From Bacillota bacterium (GTDB lineage: Bacteria; Bacillota; Clostridia; Acetivibrionales; DSM-1351): a DNA stretch of 12,166 nucleotides. Shown in pieces: positions 6,291 through 12,166 of this stretch. Both the position numbers and the translations under genes were made by a program. Numbering within the stretch: the first letter of the stretch is position 1; the number at the start of each line of letters is the position of its first letter. A model generated the notes under the pieces. It did no database searches. It was given only the letters and a program-made list of their open reading frames with translations, and was not told the origin of the DNA. The stretch covers positions 1 through 12,166 of the forward strand of contig JAEYWA010000051.1 in NCBI GenBank assembly GCA_023431385.1, given 5' to 3'.

Positions 6291-7271
6291 CTAGTTAACC
6301 ATTGATACGTATTCTCCGTAGCCTTTTTCGGCCATCTCTTCAACAGGAATAAATTTTAAAGCCGCACTATTGATACAATACCTCAAGCCGCCCTTATCTT
6401 TAGGACCATCCTCAAATACATGTCCAAGATGGCTACCGCCTATTCTACTTGTAACCTCAGTTCTGGACATGCCATAGCTCTTGTCTTCATGGTATTCAAT
6501 AACATCGTCATCTATAGGTCTTGTAAAGCTGGGCCAGCCGCAGCCTGACTCAAATTTGTCGGTGGATACAAATAACGGTTCTCCTGTAACAATATCCACA
6601 TATAGTCCTTTCTTTCTGTTATCCCAGAACTCATTTTCATAGGGTGCTTCGGTAGCTTTGTTCTGAGTAACCTCGTACTGTTCTCGGGTTAATTCCTGCT
6701 TTATAACTTCATTATCTGCTTTTGAGTATTTTTCCTTATCAACCCTTACACCGGCTTGTTTTTTAAGCTTGTTTATCAACTCAAAATCAATGTGGCAGTA
6801 TCCGTTCGGGTTCTTATCAAGGTAAGCCTGATGATATTCTTCAGCTTTAAAGAAGTTTTCCAGTGGCAAAACCTCTGTTCTGATTTTAAGAGAATAGTCT
6901 TTTTGTTTTCTGTTGACATATTCCTCGATAACTCTTTTATCAGCGAGGTTTTTATAATATATACCGGTTCTGTACTGGGTTCCTATATCATGTCCCTGCC
7001 TGTTTAAAAGCGTAGGGTCTATAATTTGGAAAAAATACTCAAGAAGGCTTTTTAGAGAAATACGGTGTGGATTATATTTTATATATACCGCTTCAGCGTG
7101 TCCGGTATCGTTATGACATACTTCCTCATATGTGGGATTTTCGGTTTTACCGTTTGCGTACCCCACTTCAGTATGAACAACTCCCGGAACATGCTTCATA
7201 AAAGCTTCCACTCCCCAAAAGCAGCCGCCTGCCAGCCAAATCTCAGAAAATGTTTTATTTGGATTTATCAT
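6291..7271 (-). CDS. msrAB: Bifunctional peptide methionine sulfoxide reductase MsrA-MsrB
   Basis: 326 residues that repair oxidised methionine. The N-terminal MsrA domain (about 8-165) reduces the S epimer and carries the catalytic Cys17 in GGCFWG. The C-terminal MsrB domain (about 195-323) reduces the R epimer, with catalytic Cys299 in RYCINS and Cys244 in SGCGWPSF. The MsrB part has GLYVDIVTGEPLF where zinc-binding MsrB enzymes carry CxxC, so this is the non-zinc type known from pneumococcal MsrAB. There is no signal peptide, so it is cytosolic. The ATG at 7271 has AAGGATG 8 nt upstream, and a good promoter lies at 7308-7336. It is a single gene, convergent with the lysis cassette and divergent from the phosphodiesterase gene. 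Confidence 0.97.
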   Translation of the reverse strand: MINPNKTFSEIWLAGGCFWGVEAFMKHVPGVVHTEVGYANGKTENPTYEEVCHNDTGHAEAVYIKYNPHRISLKSLLEYFFQIIDPTLLNRQGHDIGTQYRTGIYYKNLADKRVIEEYVNRKQKDYSLKIRTEVLPLENFFKAEEYHQAYLDKNPNGYCHIDFELINKLKKQAGVRVDKEKYSKADNEVIKQELTREQYEVTQNKATEAPYENEFWDNRKKGLYVDIVTGEPLFVSTDKFESGCGWPSFTRPIDDDVIEYHEDKSYGMSRTEVTSRIGGSHLGHVFEDGPKDKGGLRYCINSAALKFIPVEEMAEKGYGEYVSMVN

Positions 7272-7307
7272 AATTTCACATCCTTTATACTATATTACTT
7301 ATAGCTG

Positions 7308-7336
7308 CTTATAGCATTAAATTTACCCTAAACCAA
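7308..7336 (-). promoter_or_regulatory. Promoter of msrAB
   Basis: On the minus strand TTGGTT (7336-7331) and TATAAG (7313-7308) are separated by 17 nt. TG one base before the -10 box makes it an extended -10 type. The transcript would start near 7301, about 30 nt before the ATG. Confidence 0.6.
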
Positions 7337-7358
7337 TGTTTTAAAACCATTTTTAAAT

Positions 7359-7372
7359 TGAAAATATTTTCA
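7359..7372. promoter_or_regulatory. Perfect 14-bp palindrome TGAAAATATTTTCA
   Basis: A perfect 14-bp palindrome in the 240-nt region between divergent msrAB and the phosphodiesterase gene, about 22 nt upstream of the msrAB -35 box. It looks like an operator for a dimeric regulator. The regulator is unknown and AT-rich DNA can produce such sites by chance. Confidence 0.35.
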
Positions 7373-7398
7373 TTTCATAACTGGGAAATAAAACTATA

Positions 7399-7425
7399 AA
7401 TGTTAAATATAATTAACATTGTTAA
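7399..7425. promoter_or_regulatory. Three alternating TGTTAA/TTAACA half-sites
   Basis: AATGTTAA (7399-7406) and TTAACATT (7413-7420) are perfect 8-bp arms around 6 nt. The second half-site also pairs with TGTTAA at 7420-7425, one base away. Three ordered half-sites upstream of the phosphodiesterase gene suggest an operator. No convincing sigma-A promoter for that gene was found nearby; TTGTTA at 7419-7424 overlaps the last half-site and could be a -35 box. Confidence 0.4.
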
Positions 7426-7511
7426 CACTACTCGGATTTAAATAATTATTTTACCTCTGTAATATAGTAAATAGATAGAATTATAAAATCGCTAAAGGAA
7501 GGTGAACTTCA

Positions 7512-8249
7512 TTGAAAACACAAATTTGGGCTCACAGAGGAGCCTCAGGTTATGCTCCCGAAAATACAATGGAGGCCTTTAGGCTGGCAAACCATCTTAA
7601 GGCTGATGGAATTGAGCTTGACATTCATATGACTAAAGACGGTCGTCTTGTAGTTGCTCATGATGAAACAATTGACCGTTGTTCAAACGGTACCGGACGC
7701 ATTATTGATATGACCTTAAAGGAGCTTAAGTCCTATGATTTCTCAAATCACCTGCAAGACTACAAAAATGTAAAGATTCCTACATTGGAAGAGGTATTGT
7801 ACTTTGTAAAAAGTACAAGTATGACGGTAAATATAGAAATAAAGTCCGGAATAGTTAATTACGAGGGTATTGAAGAAAAAGCCATTTCACTTGTAGATAA
7901 ACTTGGTTTAAAGAAAAAAGTAATCTATTCCTCTTTTAATCATTACAGCCTAATGCTTGTAAAGCAGATAGACAAAGCTGTTCCAGTAGGTTTGTTATAT
8001 TCTGAAGCAATAGTTGATCCTCATAAGTACGCAGAATATTTACAAGCTGAAGCCATTCATCCGTTTTATTACACACTTGCTGTTCCTGATATTGTTCGGA
8101 AGTGTCATGAAAAAGGGATCCTTGTTAACCCCTGGACAGTTAACACAGCAGAGCATCTGGCATGGATGTTTAAGGAAGGTGTAAATGCCGTAATTACAAA
8201 TTATCCCGACGTTGCTTCAGCTGCAAGAAAACAAATGGACCATCATTGA
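7512..8249 (+). CDS. Glycerophosphodiester phosphodiesterase (GDPD family, UgpQ-like)
   Basis: 245 residues starting at a TTG (7512) with AAGGAAGGTG about 8 nt upstream; no ATG lies near the conserved start. The N-terminus WAHRGASGYAPENTMEAF holds catalytic His8-Arg9 and Glu17. GIELDIH gives the metal ligands Glu35 and Asp37, and AHDETIDR gives His50. NIEIKSG (Glu109, Lys111) and NPWTVNT near the C-terminus complete the TIM-barrel signature. The enzyme hydrolyses glycerophosphodiesters to glycerol 3-phosphate and an alcohol. With no signal peptide it is cytosolic, typical of the short UgpQ-like branch. It is followed 46 nt later by an MFS transporter, probably co-transcribed, which may bring in its substrate or a related sugar or glycerol compound. 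Confidence 0.93.
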   Translation: MKTQIWAHRGASGYAPENTMEAFRLANHLKADGIELDIHMTKDGRLVVAHDETIDRCSNGTGRIIDMTLKELKSYDFSNHLQDYKNVKIPTLEEVLYFVKSTSMTVNIEIKSGIVNYEGIEEKAISLVDKLGLKKKVIYSSFNHYSLMLVKQIDKAVPVGLLYSEAIVDPHKYAEYLQAEAIHPFYYTLAVPDIVRKCHEKGILVNPWTVNTAEHLAWMFKEGVNAVITNYPDVASAARKQMDHH

Positions 8250-8295
8250 CCTGTTATTTACAACTTAAAGGAATATAATAAATGGGAGGAGCCTT

Positions 8296-9573
8296 ATGAA
8301 GCTTAACTATAAGCAGACCTTTCTAATAGGCTTTGGCTTTTTTGCCAGCTCAATTGCCTGGGCCGTTTATAATAATTTTGTTCCCATTCTGTTGAAGAAC
8401 TACCTGACCAGTACCACACTTATAGGGGTAGTTATGACCTTCGACAACATCTTTGGTGTAATATTTCAACCTGTTTTCGGTACTCTGTCTGACAAAACCC
8501 GTACCCGCTTTGGCAGAAGAATGCCTTTCATATTAATAGGAATACCCATCTGCGCCGCAGCCTTTCCCTTTATACCTTTTACCAAATCACTTTTTACACT
8601 AATGGCAGTAGTTATAGTTTTTAATTTTGTAATGTCTATCTGGAGAGCCCCAGTCGTTGCACTTATGCCTGATTTGACACCTCCTCCTCTTAGAAGTCAG
8701 GCCAATGGTATTATCAACTTCATGGGAGGTTTGGGAAGCCTTTTTTCATTTTTCGCCGGAGGATTGCTGTTTAAGCTGGGAGGAATTCCTCTTCCATTTT
8801 TATCAAGTGCTGTCCTTATGCTTTTAGCAGTTATAGTTTTAAAGCTTTTTGTCAGAGAAAATGTCCCTCCAGCATATAATGAGGAACTTGGTTCAGATGT
8901 TGATTCAAATGTTGGTGAAGCACTTAAGGATAAGCCTTTATACAAAGCTGGTATTCCTCGAGTCACGAGTAAAAACAAAAGTCTTTTATTTTTACTTTTT
9001 GCTATCTTGTTTTGGTTCACTGGCTACAACGCAGTGGAAACCTTCTTTAGTCTATATGTTATAAACACACTTAAGGATTCCTCCGGTAACTTGCTAACAG
9101 CCGGCGATGCTTCACTTTTATTAGCCATGTTTTCACTGAGTTTCTTATTTTTCTCCATACCTGCAGGTTTTATTTCTCAAAAAGTGGGGCGAAAGAGAAC
9201 CATTCTCATAGGTCTGTCCGGTGTGCTGCTTTTATTTACTCTTATGATGTTTACGGATAATATCCTTATTCTACGGATTCTTCTGCTGTCAGGAGGTATT
9301 TTTTGGGCTTGTGTTAATATAAATTCACTTCCCATGGTGGTTGAAATGGCAAAATGGAAAGATATCGGCAGATATACGGGCTACTATTATTTCTTTTCCT
9401 TCAGCGCTGCTATTATAAGCCCCATCTTTTTCGGTTTCATCAGGGACCTGGTTATACGGTACGATTCACTCTTTATTTATTCGGCTGTTGCCTTTGGAGT
9501 GGCTATCATCTGTATGCTTTTTGTAAAGCACGGGGAAGCGGAAAACATTGAAAGTAAAAAGAAAAGTAAATAG
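8296..9573 (+). CDS. MFS transporter of the SLC45/GPH-like sugar transporter type
   Basis: 425 residues with GGGAGGAG a few nt before the ATG. The sequence is strongly hydrophobic, with about 12 membrane helices and a polar central loop at about 195-230 between the two six-helix halves. The conserved loop between helices 2 and 3 (GTLSDKTRTRFGRRMPFILIG, about 62-82) is the form of motif A seen in SLC45 and GPH-type cation-sugar symporters. A second copy occurs in the other half (SQKVGRKRTILIG). It should sit in the cytoplasmic membrane. The substrate is not evident from sequence; a sugar, glycoside or glycerophosphodiester is suggested only by its phosphodiesterase neighbour. A hairpin 9 nt after the stop ends the operon. 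Confidence 0.85.
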   Translation: MKLNYKQTFLIGFGFFASSIAWAVYNNFVPILLKNYLTSTTLIGVVMTFDNIFGVIFQPVFGTLSDKTRTRFGRRMPFILIGIPICAAAFPFIPFTKSLFTLMAVVIVFNFVMSIWRAPVVALMPDLTPPPLRSQANGIINFMGGLGSLFSFFAGGLLFKLGGIPLPFLSSAVLMLLAVIVLKLFVRENVPPAYNEELGSDVDSNVGEALKDKPLYKAGIPRVTSKNKSLLFLLFAILFWFTGYNAVETFFSLYVINTLKDSSGNLLTAGDASLLLAMFSLSFLFFSIPAGFISQKVGRKRTILIGLSGVLLLFTLMMFTDNILILRILLLSGGIFWACVNINSLPMVVEMAKWKDIGRYTGYYYFFSFSAAIISPIFFGFIRDLVIRYDSLFIYSAVAFGVAIICMLFVKHGEAENIESKKKSK

Positions 9574-9581
9574 TAGAGGAA

Positions 9582-9599
9582 GCCCTGCTAATGCAGGGC
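9582..9599. terminator. Hairpin between convergent MFS and subtilase genes
   Basis: GCCCTGC (9582-9588) and GCAGGGC (9593-9599) form a perfect GC-rich 7-bp stem with a TAAT loop. It has only weak T-richness on either side (CACCATTTAATT on plus, TTCCTCTACT on minus). It probably serves both convergent genes. Confidence 0.55.
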
Positions 9600-9645
9600 C
9601 ACCATTTAATTGAAAACTCATGTCCTCAATTTTTGTTCTTAAATT

Positions 9646-10901
9646 TTATTTATTCTTTTTGACTTTTTTATCAGTCGTCGTTATACTGTCAATTAATTTT
9701 ACTGGATTAATTATTTTACCCAATTTATCTTTATTAATACTAGATGTTTTTGTTGCTTCCTTCCAGAATGTTTCGGGAGTAATGTCCGGATTCACCTGAC
9801 AGGCCAGGGCATACAGGCCAGCAACATAGGGAACGGACCAACTCATTCCGCTCTCTCTATAGAAAACATAATCATTTACACCCGTTGGGCTGGCAGTACA
9901 TCTGGAATCCATCGGTATCAAAACCTGCGTATTATTGTAGCCGGGTTGTTTTTGTAAAAACAATCCCAATGTATATGAATTGATATCATCTGCACTCTTT
10001 AAAGGATTACGTCCAAGGCCTAAAAATGGATCGGAGCCCACATACACTGTATATATGCCTTCTTTCTTAGCTTTTTCAATAGATTCAAATGCCTTTTCGT
10101 ATCCATTCATTGTACTACCTATTCCCAGTGAAATAGAAATTACTTTAATCTTTTTACTCTTCGGCAATGTTTTATTGACCTCGACTATTCGGTCTATGGA
10201 TTTGGCCAGCCAGGTCAGATCCCACTTGAATTCACCTTCGCTGAATTCCCCATGAGTTTCAGCTATGTAGTAAAGATCAGCTTCAGGTGCAACTCCTACT
10301 GATTTCCCCACAGCGATTGAGGCAACTGCAGGTCCATGCATTTCCGATGTATCCCAATATTATGAATTTCTTCATACATCTTTATTCTGTTCTTATATTC
10401 TTCGTGGTCCACCAATAGGGTCTGATCAATTATTGCTATTCCAATCCCCTTTCCGGTAATACCCTTTTTATGCAGCTCTCTGATACCCAGTCCTGGATTT
10501 TTACATAAATCCAGGATTTTTTTCGGGTCGAAATCCTTCGGTAATATGTCAGGCCATTTTGTTTTACTGTCAAAACTTGAAAAAAGCAAGTCCTCAAGCC
10601 TATCAGTCAGGTCAACAAGGGTAAGATCGCTGCTTCTTATATCTACCTGCCACATTTGGTTTGAATTTTTATCATACTTTGGCAATTCTGTCATCTTACC
10701 CGGATGAATAAAAGAAAAATCCGATGGCCCTGGTCGTCTGACAATTGATATTTTGTTTTTTTGTGACAGTATTGTCCTATACTCCGGCTCTGGCATTTGC
10801 GACTCAGCCTTAACCTTTTGACCGGATTGATAAGGATTTAAAACTAACATCCCCACAATAGCAATTGAAATCATTGCTCGAAGAGTTTTTTTCATTTTCA
10901 T
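9646..10901 (-). pseudogene. Secreted S8 subtilisin-like protease, split by a one-base frameshift
   Basis: Two reading frames together make one subtilase of about 418 residues. The first frame (10901 to about 10355) gives a signal sequence (about 1-33), a propeptide-like region and catalytic Asp159 in GIAIIDQTL. The second frame resumes with DTSEMHGPAVAS, carrying catalytic His189, and later GMSWSVPYVAG with catalytic Ser354. Adding one G to the GGG run at 10355-10353 joins them as EEIHNIGDTSEMHGP without loss of a residue. Where classical subtilisins have Asn in the oxyanion hole (AGN), this one has GSD, as in the PC2-type convertases. Everything else is intact, so the lesion is either very recent or a sequencing error. 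AAAGGTGG precedes two possible ATGs (10901 and 10895). Confidence 0.88.
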
Positions 10902-10926
10902 TTTCCACCTTTCATTTAAGTGTAAT

Positions 10927-10969
10927 TATTAATAAGATATTTTCATTAATATCCACCTAATATACACCT
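10927..10969. promoter_or_regulatory. Inverted and tandem repeats upstream of the subtilase gene
   Basis: TATTAAT (10927-10933) and ATTAATA (10945-10951) are perfect 7-bp arms 11 nt apart. Immediately beside them on the minus strand is an 11-bp tandem repeat, AGGTGTATATT then AGGTGGATATT (10969-10959 and 10958-10948), with one mismatch. The spacing is about one helical turn. These look like regulator-binding sites for the protease gene. No clear promoter was assigned here. Confidence 0.35.
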
Positions 10970-10994
10970 GAAGTATGGAAATGGTTCGGTTTAC

Positions 10995-11276
10995 TTAACG
11001 TTCTTCATATAGATAATCAACAATTTCAGCTTCGGTATTTCCCTCAATAAACCGCATCACTTCATCAAGTACAGCATTAGCCTGGATTCTGCTGTCTGAA
11101 ACACAGGCTACACCTATTACAATTGTCTGGTAGTAATCCTGTTGATTCACCTCAGCTATTGAAATGTTAAATTTATTGCGAGCTCTTTGGACAAGGCTTT
11201 TTACTATCATTCTCTTATCTTTAAGTGAATGACATTGTGGCGCGTAGAGCTTTACCATAAGTGATGAAATGATCAT
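10995..11276 (-). CDS. ylxP: DUF503 family protein (YlxP-like)
   Basis: 93 residues. I chose the ATG at 11276 because GGAGG ends 5 nt upstream; a longer in-frame TTG start at 11294 would add six residues and overlap the previous gene. The pattern MVKLYAPQCHSLKDKRMIVKSLVQRARNKFNISIAEV ... VIGVACVSDSRIQANAVLDEVMRFIE is the full-length DUF503 family, a small ferredoxin-like fold also called YlxP. In many Firmicutes ylxP sits in the nusA-infB-rbfA operon and is thought to assist ribosome maturation. Here it is instead 14 nt behind an LUD-domain gene, so this may be a second, relocated copy. The function is not settled. Confidence 0.85.
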   Translation of the reverse strand: MIISSLMVKLYAPQCHSLKDKRMIVKSLVQRARNKFNISIAEVNQQDYYQTIVIGVACVSDSRIQANAVLDEVMRFIEGNTEAEIVDYLYEER

Positions 11277-11290
11277 AGTATCCTCCGAAA

Positions 11291-11965
11291 TCAATACCCC
11301 AGTTCTTCTCCAACCAATATTACTTTTATTCTGTCCTTATGCCTTTGATATGCTGAAACTACATAATTACAACATATTCTGCCCTGACCTGAACAGCCCG
11401 CAGTCATTTTAGATGCATCAGCAGTAAAGGAAATACACTCGCCCTTTTCCTTGCAATAGGTTTGACAGGACAGTCTTGTAGAATTTGCTGGTGCAGTAGT
11501 GGTCTTAACCCTTATAATTGCCTCCTCCAGATTCTTTACCAGTTTATTATAGCCTGCAACAATAATAACAGATTTGGGCCCGAAGCATATGGCAGCAACT
11601 CTGTTGGAATTACCGTCAACATTATATAATTCCCCGTCCTCAGTTATTGCATTAGAACTGCTTATATAGGCATCTGCAGAGAAGGAGTCTATAAATACTT
11701 TATTAATTTGCTCACTTGTAAGCCCTTGTTCATAACGATCCAAAAAATTATATTTTCCTGAACGCAGCAGTTCAATAACTCCACTCTCAAACAGTGTCAT
11801 AGCACCGCCTACAGCTACCGTATCTCCATCCTTTAACAGTTCTCGTACCTTTTGAGGCACATCAGCCTTTGATTTAACATAATGTACCTGCATATTGTTT
11901 TTCTCAAGATTTTTCATGGTCTTGCTTATTCTCTTGTCCATTATTGCTTTAGTATTCTCATCCAT
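11291..11965 (-). CDS. LUD-domain (DUF162, lactate-utilisation-type) protein with C-terminal cysteine cluster
   Basis: 224 residues. The LUD core is clear: VAVGGAMTLFESGVIELL (about 50-67), DAYISSSNAITEDGELYNVDG (about 98-118) and GPKSVIIVAGYNKLVKNLEEAI (about 129-150). The C-terminus carries Cys167, 171, 177, 191, 198 and 199, which could bind a metal or an Fe-S cluster. LUD proteins such as LutC/YkgG take part in lactate oxidation, but the single-gene clostridial type with this cysteine tail has no assigned role. The ATG at 11965 has only a weak AAGG 5 nt upstream, directly after a strong hairpin (11975-12003) that separates it from a better AAAGGAG. The DUF503 gene follows 14 nt after the stop, probably coupled. 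Confidence 0.85.
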   Translation of the reverse strand: MDENTKAIMDKRISKTMKNLEKNNMQVHYVKSKADVPQKVRELLKDGDTVAVGGAMTLFESGVIELLRSGKYNFLDRYEQGLTSEQINKVFIDSFSADAYISSSNAITEDGELYNVDGNSNRVAAICFGPKSVIIVAGYNKLVKNLEEAIIRVKTTTAPANSTRLSCQTYCKEKGECISFTADASKMTAGCSGQGRICCNYVVSAYQRHKDRIKVILVGEELGY

Positions 11966-11974
11966 ATTAACCTT

Positions 11975-12003
11975 GTATGATATAGTCGATGACTAAATCA
12001 TAC
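11975..12003 (-). promoter_or_regulatory. 12-bp leader hairpin between an SD sequence and the LUD start codon
   Basis: In the minus-strand RNA 12003-11997 pairs with 11981-11975 and 11995-11991 with 11987-11983, with one U-U mismatch and a 3-nt loop. Just before it is AAAGGAG (12011-12005); just after it is AAGG and then the ATG at 11965. It also contains AUG-AUU-UAG (12001-11993). There is no U-run after it, so it is not a terminator. Confidence 0.6.
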
Positions 12004-12166
12004 GCTCCTTTCTAATATTTAAATTTGCATTTATCCTCTACAATAAAAATAGACACTGTGGACTTTTTATGTTTTACCTATAGTTTAACTATTCGCTTGG
12101 AGTGTATTGCCACAGTCTTATTTAAATCATTTATAGTTGGATAAGTTCTTAAACTTTTATCTCCTG
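12004..12166. other. Upstream non-coding stretch at the right edge
   Basis: No gene is supported here. The minus strand holds AAAGGAG at 12011-12005. The palindrome ATAGTTTAACTAT lies at 12080-12092. The 7-bp arms ACTGTGG (12055-12061) and CCACAGT (12110-12116) are centred on almost the same point. I found no convincing sigma-A promoter for the LUD operon. Confidence 0.4.

Noticed and set aside
10353..10355. Programmed ribosomal frameshift in the subtilase gene
   Set aside because: No X-XXY-YYZ slippery heptamer or clear downstream stimulatory structure was seen; a one-base deletion or miscall explains the data.
12055..12116. Long inverted repeat ACTGTGG/CCACAGT around the ATAGTTTAACTAT palindrome
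   Set aside because: The arms are symmetric but the 18-nt stretches between outer and inner arms do not pair, so a continuous hairpin is not supported; kept only as a note.
12149..12166. Possible tail of another minus-strand gene at the right edge (QEIKV then stop)
   Set aside because: Only five codons are visible, too few to support a gene.

Overview
The window is low-GC DNA with strong AGGAGG-type ribosome binding sites and frequent GTG and TTG starts. Its gene content (a hyalin-repeat surface protein, a two-part sigma factor beside phage-type lysis genes, a DUF503 protein, an LUD protein, an MsrA-MsrB fusion) points to a Gram-positive anaerobe of the class Clostridia. The overall flavour resembles the cellulolytic Ruminiclostridium group, but that is an impression and not a proven assignment.

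Layout. (1) Positions 1-4035, minus strand: the first 1345 codons of a very large secreted protein with a signal sequence, an invasin-like/Ig-like N-terminal part, two OmpL47-like repeats and then hyalin (HYR) repeats that run off the left edge. (2) Positions 4036-4354: an AT-rich divergent control region. (3) Positions 4355-6217, plus strand: a compact cassette. It has a sigma region-4-like protein, an overlapping small HTH_16/region-2-like protein, a hairpin with a T-run, a possible 30-residue peptide, a membrane-anchored coiled-coil (XhlA/BhlA-like) protein, an M15 peptidoglycan peptidase and a one-helix membrane protein, closed by a strong hairpin at 6233-6263. (4) Positions 6291-7271, minus strand: msrAB with a well-formed promoter. 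(5) Positions 7512-9573, plus strand: a glycerophosphodiester phosphodiesterase and an MFS transporter, probably one operon, closed by a hairpin. (6) Positions 9646-10901, minus strand: a secreted subtilase split by one missing base. (7) Positions 10995-11965, minus strand: an LUD-domain protein followed by a DUF503 (YlxP-like) protein, preceded by an unusual leader hairpin.

How it fits together. The most interesting unit is region 3. Its first two genes look like one sigma factor divided between two overlapping genes, comparable to SigO-RsoA of Bacillus subtilis. They sit directly upstream of holin-like and endolysin-like genes and divergently to the giant HYR protein. A motif with the core GTTATWTG occurs upstream of the HYR gene, the sigma pair and the lysis genes. 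This suggests, without proving, that the split sigma factor or a partner regulator controls a cell-wall-opening cassette and perhaps the surface protein. No capsid, tail, integrase or terminase gene is visible, so a prophage cannot be claimed from this window. The second notable signal is the hairpin between an SD-like sequence and the start codon of the LUD gene.
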